Below are positions 46,373 to 55,329 of a stretch of 64,000 nt of DNA, one piece after another. A program made the position numbers and the translations under genes. Location of the stretch: NCBI GenBank assembly GCA_938023035.1, contig CALIDI010000001.1, positions 17,986 through 81,985 on the forward strand, read 5' to 3'. Under the pieces are notes generated by a model that saw only the letters and a program-made list of their open reading frames with translations, made no database searches and was not told the DNA's origin. This DNA is from an uncultured Leptolyngbyaceae cyanobacterium. Lineage in GTDB: Bacteria; Cyanobacteriota; Cyanobacteriia; Leptolyngbyales; Leptolyngbyaceae. Every line of letters begins with the position of its first letter. Within the stretch, counting starts at the first letter, position 1.

Positions 46373-48379
46373 TTACACCCAGCCCTTAATTTCCACCTCA
46401 GTGAGGGTACGTTCGAGCTTGATGTATTCGCTATGAGCAGCCGCCAGAATGTGTTTCATCTGCACAGGTTGCTGCTCGGCAGCCGCAATGAAGGCTGCAT
46501 TTAGAGCAATGTTGCGGATATTGCCACCTGCCACACTCAGACGGGCGAGCTTGGTATAGTCCAACCCTTTTGTGGGCGCTTGCTGAGGAAAAACATGCCG
46601 CCAAATTTCAGCCCGCTGAGCTGCATCGGGAAAGGGGAATTTCACAACAAACCGAAGCCGTCTTAAGAAAGCAATATCAATTGCTTCCTTCAGGTTGGTC
46701 GTTAAAATCGCTAACCCCCGGTAAGCCTCCATTCGCTGTAACAGGTAGCTGACTTCCATATTGGCGTAGCGATCATGGGAATCTTTGACTTCACTGCGTT
46801 TGCCAAACAGGGCATCTGCTTCATCAAACAGCAAAATTACCCCCCCTGCTTCGGCGGCATCAAAGACCCGGCGCAGATTTTTCTCTGTTTCTCCAATATA
46901 TTTACTCACCATCTGGCTCAGATCAATCCGATATAGATCTAGCCGCAGTTCCTGAGCCAACACATCAGCAGCCATGGTTTTGCCGGTACCACTGGCTCCG
47001 GCAAAGAGCGCTGTGATTCCCAGGCCGCGATCGCCCTTATTTGCAAAGCCCCAACGCTCATAGACCTGTGCCCGGTGTTGCACATGGGCAGCAATATCCC
47101 GCAGCATTTGCTTTTGTGGTTCTGGTAACACCAGATCATCCCACCGGGCGTTAGACTCAATTCGCTGAGCGAGATCATCCATGCGGGGGCGGGCATGCGC
47201 CCGGCAAAGATCCCACAAAAGGGTGCTCGCAGTTGTCGAAGTTTGACCCGACATTTGCAAATCGGGTTCAGCCCCCCGGCTCATCCCATTTTCTAGTTGG
47301 GCATCGGCCTCCGTGCAAATGGTCTGAATCGTCAGTGGACTGAGATTAAATTGAGAGACGATCGCCTCAATTTGGCCATTCACTTGCGCTCGATGTTTAA
47401 GAGACTGTTGCCAGAGTAAGGTTTGCTCCTCAGGTCGGGGTGGTTTCACTTCTAAGGTCACAAAAGGACGATGCTGGGCTTGCCGCTCCGCCGTACTCAG
47501 CAGCACCGGTGTCGAAATGTGTTCAATCAAACGAGCAATGGTGCTGCGAGCCGATGAACCACTGCCCTCCGGCTGGCTGGCCTCACTGCTCGGCGTTTCA
47601 TCGGCAACAATCAGCAAGGCACTGTGACTCAGTAAAGCTTCGCGCTGCCAGAGGCGCTGTAGGGTGTAAAGGTCAGCCCCATTGGTCGGTAAAACTGCTG
47701 CTGATAAAGTGTAGAGATTTAAACCCAGTTGGGTGCAGGCCGCTGCCGCAATGACCTCCTTGGCGGGGGCATCCCCCCCACAAAGCTGGATCAGTGGCAC
47801 ATTGCCCTGCCTCAGTTTTGTTTGCCAGAGGGCAACTGCCTGTTGGGCGATCGCCTGGTGAGAAGGCACCAACGGTGTGTCTGCTGCCACGGGCTTGACT
47901 AAACTAGCCAAGCGCTCATCCAACCCAGGCACCCCAATCAAAAAATGGAGGATGCGCTCATCAATCCGCAGGGGGCTAGATGTGAGGGTCTTGCCTGCAC
48001 CCAACTCAATCAGTTGCCAGTAGCGTAGAGGAGCGCTCGGGCTGAGAGCATGCCAGTAAGGCTCGGCTAAGGCAGAGAGGGCCAAGCTAAACGTTGGGAA
48101 AGGCCGTTGAGCATCGCCATGGATGCTGGCACAGAGCTGGGCAAAGGTGCTGTCTAACTCCATACCGGCACACAACAATAGAATGGCTTGCTCAAAGGGC
48201 GATAGGCGAAATAAATCTGAGAGTTGAGCCAGGGCAGAATCAGAAGCCAGGATAGAAAGAGGGGAAGCACTTTGAGTAGGATTTAGCTTGGCTTCCAGTT
48301 GTTGGCGCACCTGGGCGATCGCCCCCAAGAGGCATTCTTGATTCGTTTTGTACCAGCTTGCTGCAACCATTGGACTCAT
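46373..48379 (-). CDS. Two-domain AAA+ ATPase related to contractile-injection-system AAA protein
   Basis: A 668-residue ATPase. Residues 180-320 form a degenerate AAA-like domain (LIQLCGGDAPAKEVI where Walker A is expected). Residues 410-640 are an intact AAA+ domain: Walker A GASGTGKT (461-468), Walker B ILLFDEADALFG, sensor 1 AILTTNLKEAID and the arginine-finger region FLRRLRFVV. This architecture matches the AAA ATPase at the end of eCIS/CIS gene clusters (Afp15 type). Its start overlaps the stop of the DUF4255 gene by four bases (ATGA). In known systems it follows the tail terminator gene, as here. A role in assembly or disassembly is inference. Confidence 0.85.
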   Translation of the reverse strand: MSPMVAASWYKTNQECLLGAIAQVRQQLEAKLNPTQSASPLSILASDSALAQLSDLFRLSPFEQAILLLCAGMELDSTFAQLCASIHGDAQRPFPTFSLALSALAEPYWHALSPSAPLRYWQLIELGAGKTLTSSPLRIDERILHFLIGVPGLDERLASLVKPVAADTPLVPSHQAIAQQAVALWQTKLRQGNVPLIQLCGGDAPAKEVIAAAACTQLGLNLYTLSAAVLPTNGADLYTLQRLWQREALLSHSALLIVADETPSSEASQPEGSGSSARSTIARLIEHISTPVLLSTAERQAQHRPFVTLEVKPPRPEEQTLLWQQSLKHRAQVNGQIEAIVSQFNLSPLTIQTICTEADAQLENGMSRGAEPDLQMSGQTSTTASTLLWDLCRAHARPRMDDLAQRIESNARWDDLVLPEPQKQMLRDIAAHVQHRAQVYERWGFANKGDRGLGITALFAGASGTGKTMAADVLAQELRLDLYRIDLSQMVSKYIGETEKNLRRVFDAAEAGGVILLFDEADALFGKRSEVKDSHDRYANMEVSYLLQRMEAYRGLAILTTNLKEAIDIAFLRRLRFVVKFPFPDAAQRAEIWRHVFPQQAPTKGLDYTKLARLSVAGGNIRNIALNAAFIAAAEQQPVQMKHILAAAHSEYIKLERTLTEVEIKGWV

Positions 48380-49623
48380 GGGATGACAACGATTGGCGCA
48401 ATATATTGCTCAAAAGTAGGGCTATTGACATCTTGATCCACCTCTAGCCGACTCTCAGCCCCATCGACCTGAATCCGAACCAGGTATTCTCCCGGTTTCA
48501 CCTGACGCAAAGGGACAAAAATCGTAGCACTAACGGCTTCCCGCTTAATAGCGTCAAAACTGTAAGCAGCCGGATTGCGATCTGCTCGTTGATTTAAAAA
48601 GAGCGTCAGCCGCTGCCCCTGATGTAAGGGTGGATTCACCGTGAGTATCAGTTCTCCTTGCCGTTCATTCTCACCCTCATGGGTCAGTTCGGCGATTTGA
48701 ATATCATTCAACACTGGCCGCAACACAAAGGGCACCACATTAGACTCCGTGCCTCGGAGGGGGTCAGCCGTTGTGCGATGAATCACTTGCAGGCTCTGCA
48801 CTCCGGCTTTCAGCGTGTTTACAGGAACAGTGGCTAGGTCTAACGTTATTTCGCGATCGCGGACCTTCGCGGGGGGCACTTCTACCGGCCCGATGCGCAC
48901 TTGGGTCTGCTCACCCCGCAAGCGGTGCCCCAAGATTTTTAACGTGCTGGATACCGTAATCGGTTCGCGGCTACCGGCGGCGGCCACCACTTGATCAACG
49001 GTGGGCTGGGTTGGCATAATCGCAAAGCGGCGATCACGCACCGGCAAGGCTCGCTGGGGAATATCATCACTCTCGATCAGCACAACCCCAACCTGATAGG
49101 CAACGGAGAGGGCGTAGGGGGTTTGAAAAAACGTAGACCAGAGGTTTGCCAACTCCTCCGTGGTCAACCCTAGGGGGAGCAGTTTAATCGACTCGATTTG
49201 ATCACTCAGATTAGAGTCCTGGAGAAACCGAAAACTGGGGGAAGCGATCGCCTCTCGCATCATGACTGGCGTCAGATGGGGTTGGGCATGGAGTGTGCGA
49301 ATGGCACTTCCCATCAAGCGTTGCGGTTCTAACTCGACTTCATTGCCATAGCAGGTGAGGAGGTAGTGCAAATCTAACGCGGCCTGAGGGCGCTTGGTAA
49401 ATTGCCCATCGCTAGTGCGCGTGCGCAAGTCTGCATTGCGCCAAGTAGCATTTGGGGCAACGCGATAGAGAAACAGATTAATTCCCGTTTCAGGAACAGC
49501 CCCCCCCGCATTATCCGGTCTCACAGTCGTTACCCGTGCACCATCGACATCAACCTGTACGGCAGCTTGCAAAAGTCGCTGGAGGGTGGCGGTGACAGTA
49601 GCGATCGCAAGGTAGTTGCTCAT
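48376..49623 (-). CDS. DUF4255 protein (contractile tail-terminator-like)
   Basis: A 415-residue protein. Residues 5-190 match the DUF4255 (Pvc16 N-terminal) pattern: SNYLAIATVTATLQRLLQ, then INLFLYRVAPNATWRNADLR, and LHYLLTCYGNEVELEPQRL. In contractile injection systems this family caps the sheath and tube. The rest (220-415) is a beta-rich Ig-like region (VSSTLKILGHRLRGEQTQV, then EYLVRIQVDGAESRLEVD). The start is set at the ATG giving MSNYL, the family start; a longer frame adds a hydrophobic N terminus of 48 residues without support. It is directly coupled to the AAA gene and lies about 150 bases after the winged-helix gene. Confidence 0.85.
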   Translation of the reverse strand: MSNYLAIATVTATLQRLLQAAVQVDVDGARVTTVRPDNAGGAVPETGINLFLYRVAPNATWRNADLRTRTSDGQFTKRPQAALDLHYLLTCYGNEVELEPQRLMGSAIRTLHAQPHLTPVMMREAIASPSFRFLQDSNLSDQIESIKLLPLGLTTEELANLWSTFFQTPYALSVAYQVGVVLIESDDIPQRALPVRDRRFAIMPTQPTVDQVVAAAGSREPITVSSTLKILGHRLRGEQTQVRIGPVEVPPAKVRDREITLDLATVPVNTLKAGVQSLQVIHRTTADPLRGTESNVVPFVLRPVLNDIQIAELTHEGENERQGELILTVNPPLHQGQRLTLFLNQRADRNPAAYSFDAIKREAVSATIFVPLRQVKPGEYLVRIQVDGAESRLEVDQDVNSPTFEQYIAPIVVIP

Positions 49624-49778
49624 GGCAAAGGGGCGTGAAGGGATAGGAGAGTCGCAGAGGAGAAAGCTAGTCGTAGAGAGATGCAGGAGAAAGAAGTTGA
49701 GAGCCTTTAGGGTTAGAGGTTGAGTAAACAGGCGGCGGTGTTGACTAACCGCTGCGCTAACAGCCAACAGCTAATGGC

Positions 49779-50132
49779 TTATTTCAACTGCTCCCAGATT
49801 TGATCCGCAAGGTTTCGCGGCTTTCGGATCAGGCTACCAAGCTGGTAGTAGCACTGATTGTCTAAAGTAACTTGGTGCAGAAGCCCTTGACGCACCAATT
49901 GATCAAGGCCAGGAGAAATTTGCGCGATCGGTTGCTGGAGTTGTGCTGCAATATCGGCCAGAGTCACTTGCTGGTGACGCAAAACTACCTGCACAATTGC
50001 ACGCAACCCTTCCGGCAGGTCAAGCAATTCACTCAAGGATTGACCCACCGGGGGCGAACTGGCTTCGGCTGGTTGGGTGGGCGGCTCAGTGAAAGGGGTG
50101 GATTGTAGAGAAGCATCATCAGATTCGGGCAT
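49779..50132 (-). CDS. Winged-helix DNA-binding-like protein
   Basis: A 117-residue protein. The first 35 residues are Pro/Ser-rich and likely disordered, followed by SLSELLDLPEGLRAI. Residues 45-105 read as a winged helix: helix 2 (TLADIAAQLQQP), recognition helix (QISPGLDQLVRQGLL) and wing (HQVTLDNQCYYQLG). It may regulate the cluster or act as a structural adaptor. The start follows GAGG by five bases. It is 13 bases downstream of the MinD-like gene and clearly in the same unit. Confidence 0.8.
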   Translation of the reverse strand: MPESDDASLQSTPFTEPPTQPAEASSPPVGQSLSELLDLPEGLRAIVQVVLRHQQVTLADIAAQLQQPIAQISPGLDQLVRQGLLHQVTLDNQCYYQLGSLIRKPRNLADQIWEQLK

Positions 50133-50145
50133 GGGTTACCTCGGC

Positions 50146-50910
50146 TTAATGACGAACAAGTTGTTGGGCGATGCTGCCAATCACCTGACTAAAGGGATGA
50201 TTGGGATACCGCAGATAGAAGACATCGCTACTGGCCAGTTGCATGACGTCATCCGAGTTGGGCAAAATCCCAGCGACGGGAGTGTTATAGGTGGCTTGAA
50301 TGCGATCGCGTAGTGCCTCAAAGTCATAAGCAGCCAAGGCCCGGTTCACCACCAGAAACAGTTGGGGCACTTGCAGCTTGCGGGCAATATCAACCGCCAC
50401 AGCCGTCCCCTGAAAATCCTGCCGATCGGGCCGCAGGATAATCAATAGCTGGTCAGAAATTGCGATGGAAAGCAGCGTTTCTTCGTTAATGCCGGGGTGG
50501 GTGTCGATGAAAAGGTAGTCTAAATTCAAACTCTCTATCAGTTCCTTAAACCCCAGGTTTAGCAAATCTACGTTGTAACCTTCTCGCAGAATTCGGGCAA
50601 TTTCTCCCACTTTGAGGCTGGAGGGGATCAGGTAAACCTTGCCTTTCGCCAAAAAGCCCGCTTTGAGGATGGTGCTAACGTCATACGCCGTATCTTTGAT
50701 GGCACACCGTCCCCATAAGTAGTCATTGAGGGAATGTTGAATGCGACCTTCATCAAAGCCAAAGAGGGCATGGATACCCGGCGATTGAATATCTGTATCA
50801 ACGATGCCAACGCGCTTTCCCATTTGGGCGATCGCGGCGGCGACATTAGCTGTGATGTTGGACTTGCCAGTACCACCGCGAAAAGAGTGAATCGAAACGA
50901 TCTTAGACAT
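50146..50910 (-). CDS. MinD/ParA-like ATPase
   Basis: A SIMIBI-class ATPase of 254 residues. The deviant Walker A reads SFRGGTGKSN; the switch I region VDTDIQSPGIHALFG and Walker B-like YLFIDTHPGINEE follow, then the base-binding VVNRALAAYD. No C-terminal MinD amphipathic helix is visible; the end reads QVIGSIAQQLVRH. Members position complexes or activate partners through dimer switching. The start is the ATG giving MSKIVSIHSF; a longer frame adds 15 residues. It lies between the CHASE2 gene and the winged-helix gene, which suggests a shared role. Confidence 0.87.
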   Translation of the reverse strand: MSKIVSIHSFRGGTGKSNITANVAAAIAQMGKRVGIVDTDIQSPGIHALFGFDEGRIQHSLNDYLWGRCAIKDTAYDVSTILKAGFLAKGKVYLIPSSLKVGEIARILREGYNVDLLNLGFKELIESLNLDYLFIDTHPGINEETLLSIAISDQLLIILRPDRQDFQGTAVAVDIARKLQVPQLFLVVNRALAAYDFEALRDRIQATYNTPVAGILPNSDDVMQLASSDVFYLRYPNHPFSQVIGSIAQQLVRH

Positions 50911-51075
50911 GGAGGGCAAAGACACAAAAGATAGGTGGATGCAGACAAATAGCAAATAATCCGCTTTCCCTTAAAAACACAAATCCTCTTTAGAAAAAGC
51001 CGATTCAGACAGCACTCAAAATTCAAAATTCGCCCCAACCCCCTATTAGCCAAGCAGCTCCCTTCTCAGAAACCC

Positions 51076-53700
51076 TTAACGCCCTCTCAACTGGCGATAG
51101 TAGTCCTGCACCGACTCAAACAGTTGGTCAAGCGCTTCAGTTGTTGAGGTAATGCCATGAGCTGAGCTGAGGACAGGGTTCACAGCTTCTTCTTCCTGAT
51201 AGCTGCCAGCAGCAGCAACCGCTTCTGTCGCTGTTTCAGAGGGCTGAAATAAACTAGCCAAGGGAGATGCCGCAACAAGGGGCGACTCGGTGGCCTCGGC
51301 TCCGGCAGCGGCAACTGGTTGAGCAGACTGCGCCACATCTGGGAGCGGGGCCTCAGGCAAAGGCGTTATGACCGAGCCATCTGACCCAGGAGAAACAAAA
51401 TCAAAGGTTTTTTGCCCAGGCGGTTGGAGCAAATCTTCCAGGTCAAAAAGTTTGGTTCGCTCTGCTGGAGAAGCAGCGCTCACCTGAGTCACGGTCTGGG
51501 TTTCATTCACTGCAATTCGCTGTTCCTGCGCGGGTGATTGCAGCAGGTCAGCCAAACTGGGCATTTTTTCCTGTTCAAAAGGTTGCAATAAGTCAGCTAG
51601 GCTGGGCATTTCCACTGGATCCGCATCCAATGTATCTGGCTTCTCCTCTGGTAAATCGTCAGCAGCGGCAGGTTCGGCTACGGGAGGAGGTTCGGACGCT
51701 TCAGTCCGCAGTACCTTTTGTCGAAGCACCGCTTCTAAGTGAGAGATTGTGCCGGGTACCAGATGATCGGGTACTGCCGGTGGTTTGGCATCGGGAGTTT
51801 TCATAGGAGTAGGGCTATTAAGGTGAGGTAGATGGGGGGGCGGGGCTGCCGCCGCAGGTTCTTCTAAATCAGCAAGACGCTCGTAGGCAAAAGTGTCGTC
51901 GTCATCCTCTAACTCGTCATCCTCCAACCAGGAGGAGGATGCAGAAGTGACTGCCGCAGACTCTTCTGGTGGCGCAGTGGGGGTGACGGTAGCAGGGTCT
52001 TCTTCGCCAAAAAGCTGAATTAAATCCACATCCAAATTCAGATAGGGGGCCGGGTCAGGCCGTGGAGTCAAGACATCTAAATCGGGGCGATATTGCACGA
52101 CTAAGGGCTCGTCATTGGGGGCATCGGTCTCAGAAGTGGGTGGCATGGCTGTGGGATCAGAGTTGGGGACGGGGTGATTCTGAGCAGGCTGGGCAGAGGG
52201 TTTCATCGGGGTTTCTATGCGCTGGGAGGGAGAACTGGAGGCTTCTGGCGGGGTCGCTCCTTTCTGACGACGCAGTTCTTCGCTGCGAGTTTGCAATTCT
52301 TGAAAGTAGGAGGATGCTGTAATTTCGGCGACATCTTTCTCTTTTTTTTCTTTGTCAATTTCAATATCTAGTTTGAGAAAGCCCCTGACTCCGGCGTAGA
52401 TTGCCTGAGCCACGCCACGAGTAAAGATGATCACCACGCCAGAAGCGAGCAAAAAGGCTAGCAACGGTGGCACAACGGGAATCCACCCTGCCTGGGTAAA
52501 GATGGCGTAGCTGAGACCCAATAAGCTGCTACTGGCTAGGGCGATCGCCCCGATCAACCAGAGCGGTCGGCGCAGCCACCAAGCCAATGTCGCCCCAAAG
52601 CCTGACCAAGCCACAATCCAGAAGGCTTCTAAAGCGGGGTGCCAAAACCATAGAAGGGGGCGTTGATCCAAAACGGTGCTGAGAATTTGGCTCACGACGT
52701 GGGCATGAATCACGACTCCCGGCATGGGTGGCAGGTTGCGCTGCTGGTTGAAGGGGGTCGGAAAGTCATCCTTCACAGATTCCGCGATATAGCCGATTAG
52801 CACCACCCGATCGTGAATGCGATCGCGCCCAACTTTGCCTTCTAACACTTCAGTCAGGGTAACGGTTTCGGCAATCTGGCGATTCGCCCGGTAGTTAATC
52901 AACATCTGGTAACCTTGCCGTCCCCCAATTTCCCGATCCCGATAGGGGCCAGTATTGACCTCCAGCGGCTTAAAGACCGCTTTTCCAAGTCGAATTAAGC
53001 CCTCCGAGGTCATTTCTAGCTCAATTTTTTCCTGATCTAGATAGTTGAGCGCTAATTGCAACCCAAAGTAGGGAATTACCTGGTTTGGATCCTCACAGGG
53101 CGACCCCGGTGTCGTTGGGGGTTGTGCCTTATCAGGGGTTTCCACAGGCTCAGGTGGTGTCAGGGTCAAAAAAGCGCGGCGCACGACATTATCTGGATCA
53201 GCCCCCAGATTAGCGGCCCCAAATTGCTCCGGCTGCAACCCCTCTGGCGGGGGAAAGCCCTGATCTGCGGCCAGGTTACCTGTTCGATCAGGGACTCGGC
53301 AGACCGTGACCAATACTCCACTGTCGCGCATGAATTGGAGCAAAGCCTCTCGCTCACCGGGGACACCCTGCACAGATGTATCCCGGATGATGTCTAAGCC
53401 AATTGCCCGTGGTTGCTCGTTTTCTAGCTTTTGCAGGGCTTTTAACAGCGTTTTATTGGGCACTGGATACTGCCAGCGCCGCAGGTCATCCTCTGTGATT
53501 CCAACCACGAGGAGCCGCCCATCGGTCGGTTCAGCCGGACGCAAACGCAACAGGCGATCGTAGAAATTTAGCTCTAAGGGCTGCATTAAGCCTAACTGCC
53601 GTATGCCAATCACCCCAGCCGCAACTGCGACGCTGGTGATCATGACCGTGCGCCTGGTCTGCCAGAGCCATTGCCAGGAATGAGAAACTTGTCTTACCAT
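51076..53700 (-). CDS. CHASE2-domain membrane protein with a long acidic, motif-repeat tail
   Basis: An 874-residue protein. One N-terminal membrane helix (VMITSVAVAAGVIGI) is followed by an extracytoplasmic CHASE2 sensory domain (about 45-340; NFYDRLLRLRP and VVGITEDDLRRW are typical) and three membrane helices (360-435). The cytoplasmic part has a short coiled coil (EKKEKDVAEI) and then 400 residues of Pro/Ala/Glu-rich, low-complexity sequence with no kinase or cyclase. That tail holds near-repeats: MPSLADLLQP, MPSLADLLQS, LFDLEDLLQP and SPLASLFQP, and ends in a helix (LDQLFESVQDYYRQL). The start is the ATG after a TTG two codons upstream. Confidence 0.88.
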   Translation of the reverse strand: MVRQVSHSWQWLWQTRRTVMITSVAVAAGVIGIRQLGLMQPLELNFYDRLLRLRPAEPTDGRLLVVGITEDDLRRWQYPVPNKTLLKALQKLENEQPRAIGLDIIRDTSVQGVPGEREALLQFMRDSGVLVTVCRVPDRTGNLAADQGFPPPEGLQPEQFGAANLGADPDNVVRRAFLTLTPPEPVETPDKAQPPTTPGSPCEDPNQVIPYFGLQLALNYLDQEKIELEMTSEGLIRLGKAVFKPLEVNTGPYRDREIGGRQGYQMLINYRANRQIAETVTLTEVLEGKVGRDRIHDRVVLIGYIAESVKDDFPTPFNQQRNLPPMPGVVIHAHVVSQILSTVLDQRPLLWFWHPALEAFWIVAWSGFGATLAWWLRRPLWLIGAIALASSSLLGLSYAIFTQAGWIPVVPPLLAFLLASGVVIIFTRGVAQAIYAGVRGFLKLDIEIDKEKKEKDVAEITASSYFQELQTRSEELRRQKGATPPEASSSPSQRIETPMKPSAQPAQNHPVPNSDPTAMPPTSETDAPNDEPLVVQYRPDLDVLTPRPDPAPYLNLDVDLIQLFGEEDPATVTPTAPPEESAAVTSASSSWLEDDELEDDDDTFAYERLADLEEPAAAAPPPHLPHLNSPTPMKTPDAKPPAVPDHLVPGTISHLEAVLRQKVLRTEASEPPPVAEPAAADDLPEEKPDTLDADPVEMPSLADLLQPFEQEKMPSLADLLQSPAQEQRIAVNETQTVTQVSAASPAERTKLFDLEDLLQPPGQKTFDFVSPGSDGSVITPLPEAPLPDVAQSAQPVAAAGAEATESPLVAASPLASLFQPSETATEAVAAAGSYQEEEAVNPVLSSAHGITSTTEALDQLFESVQDYYRQLRGR

Positions 53701-53894
53701 GAGCAACCCTGCTAGGGTACAGTCCCTTTTTTCAAATCGGGCTATTCCCCATCCGGAACTTTATGAGGAATGCAATAAAGGGCAATGTTTTGACTGTTTC
53801 CTCCTTCACCTTTTTCCGGTCTGCTAGATCAAACTATCCTGATCCACTCCCTAGAAACTTGAACAAGAGATCATCTCAGCGAGGAAAAGCACCG

Positions 53895-54743
53895 ATGAAT
53901 AGCTGGATAAAATCTTGCGCTCTTGGTTTCGTTAGCCTTTTTCCAGGGGTTTGGTTGCTGCCTGTGGCAGAGGCTGTCACCCTGCCAATGGGGCATCAAG
54001 GTGCGACCCATCATCGTTTAGAACGCGATCATTTAATCGCCCAACGGCGACGCTATGTTCCTCGGCGGGGTCGCTACTTTCCTCGCTGGGGCTCCCCCGT
54101 GTGGTCACGGGGGGGAGCGGCTCGCGGTGGCTGCGATGAAACGGAAGCGCCCTTAATTCCTTTGATGCCGGTCTTGACTGAGTCAGGTAAGGAACCTGGT
54201 TTTTTTGGCGTCACCTTTTCGGCCCGCCCCACTTTTTTTGCCTATGTGCCTGCTACCCGGGCACGCCAGGTTGAGTTTTTACTGGTAGATGAGCAACATA
54301 CTCAGTCAGTGATTTATCAGCGATCGCAACTGATTAGTGGCAAACCCCAAATTATCAGCTTTACCCTTGGCCCCGAAACTGCCCTCACCCCTGAGCGAAA
54401 CTACAAGTGGTTTTTCACGACTCTTTGCAATCCCAACGACTTGGTGAAGGATGATAACAGTGGTAACCCTTCGATCTCTGGCTTAGTGGAATTTCATACC
54501 GCCAGTATGAATTTTCCGACCCGACCCAGTCAAAAATTGGTGGATGATCTGGCCCAGCAGGGAGCCTGGGTGGATGCCCTGGCTACCACTGCCAAACTGC
54601 ATTGTCAGACGCCAAATAATCCCCAAATTACCGCGAGTTGGCGGGGGCTTTTAGCTGATATGGAGTTGGAAAAAATTCCCAAGTTGGCGGCACGGGTTCA
54701 AAGCAACGCGATCGCCAATACCGCCATCGCTTGCAATCAGTAA
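53895..54743 (+). CDS. Secreted DUF928 protein
   Basis: A 282-residue exported protein of the cyanobacterial DUF928 family. The signal peptide is visible (CALGFVSLFPGVWLLPVAEA). An Arg-rich linker (QRRRYVPRRGRYFPRWG) precedes the DUF928 domain, with CDETEAPLIPLMPV, TFFAYVPATRARQVEF and YKWFFTTLCNPND as family-like segments. DUF928 and CHASE2 proteins are, as I recall, often neighbours in cyanobacteria; here they are divergently transcribed 190 bases apart. The start is the ATG giving MNSWIKSCALG, 13 bases after GAGG. Confidence 0.86.
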   Translation: MNSWIKSCALGFVSLFPGVWLLPVAEAVTLPMGHQGATHHRLERDHLIAQRRRYVPRRGRYFPRWGSPVWSRGGAARGGCDETEAPLIPLMPVLTESGKEPGFFGVTFSARPTFFAYVPATRARQVEFLLVDEQHTQSVIYQRSQLISGKPQIISFTLGPETALTPERNYKWFFTTLCNPNDLVKDDNSGNPSISGLVEFHTASMNFPTRPSQKLVDDLAQQGAWVDALATTAKLHCQTPNNPQITASWRGLLADMELEKIPKLAARVQSNAIANTAIACNQ

Positions 54744-55135
54744 CCTCTGGAGATGCAAATCCACCGTTGGGGCGATCGTTCCTCTTTCCTAAGGTTTCTT
54801 CTCATCGCTTAAAGTCCAGCCTTGTAGACTAAGACATCAGTCTGGCGACCCTCACCCCTTTCTTGAATGCCTGTTAGGGCTATACCCTGCTCTCACTCTG
54901 GGAGGGCGGATGGAGGATGAGGATGGCTAAGGCGAGTCCAGAAAATTCTGCCTTACGGTACTAGCTTGATTTAGGTCAGGGTTTTTCCCCCTTTACCCGC
55001 CAATAAACTTAGCAACCTGGCGATAGAGCCATAACTTTGGTCGGTAAGCTGAGAACCAAGCCAAATGCTCAACCGCCAATGCTGGGTAAACTTTTTGACT
55101 CACCGTCTAGCGTCCTGGGCAATGGATAGATTTGA
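54744..55135. other. Gene-free stretch
   Basis: About 390 bases, largely occupied by a family 2 repeat copy; the rest shows nothing recognisable. Confidence 0.45.
54824..54961. repeat. Family 2 miniature inverted-repeat element, copy F (inverted)
   Basis: The right end TGCCTTACGGTAC and the preceding GGCGAGTCCAGAAAATTC are the reverse complement of the left end of copy E. The opposite end GTAGACTAAGACATCAGTCTG matches the other terminus of copy E in inverse order, with decay. Confidence 0.7.
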
Positions 55136-55167
55136 CTAAAATCCCCAGAATCTCAAAGACTCTGGGG
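55136..55167 (-). terminator. Possible terminator of the csbD-like gene
   Basis: On the minus strand the stem CCCCAGAGTCT / AGATTCTGGGG (one mismatch, 3-base loop) is followed by ATTTTAG. It lies about 160 bases beyond the csbD-like stop, so the assignment is tentative. Confidence 0.5.
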
Positions 55168-55329
55168 AGCTAAGGTTAGCAGTTTTGAGACGTTTTTACG
55201 CCAAGAACAGGAATGAAGCCTAGAAATGGCAAATACAGCTTGCAATAAATCCTGCATTCAAACAAGCTAACCTAATCAGAAGCATCAGAAACATAGCCAA
55301 AGTGCTTCCTGTAGCCTAGGTTAAAAACC

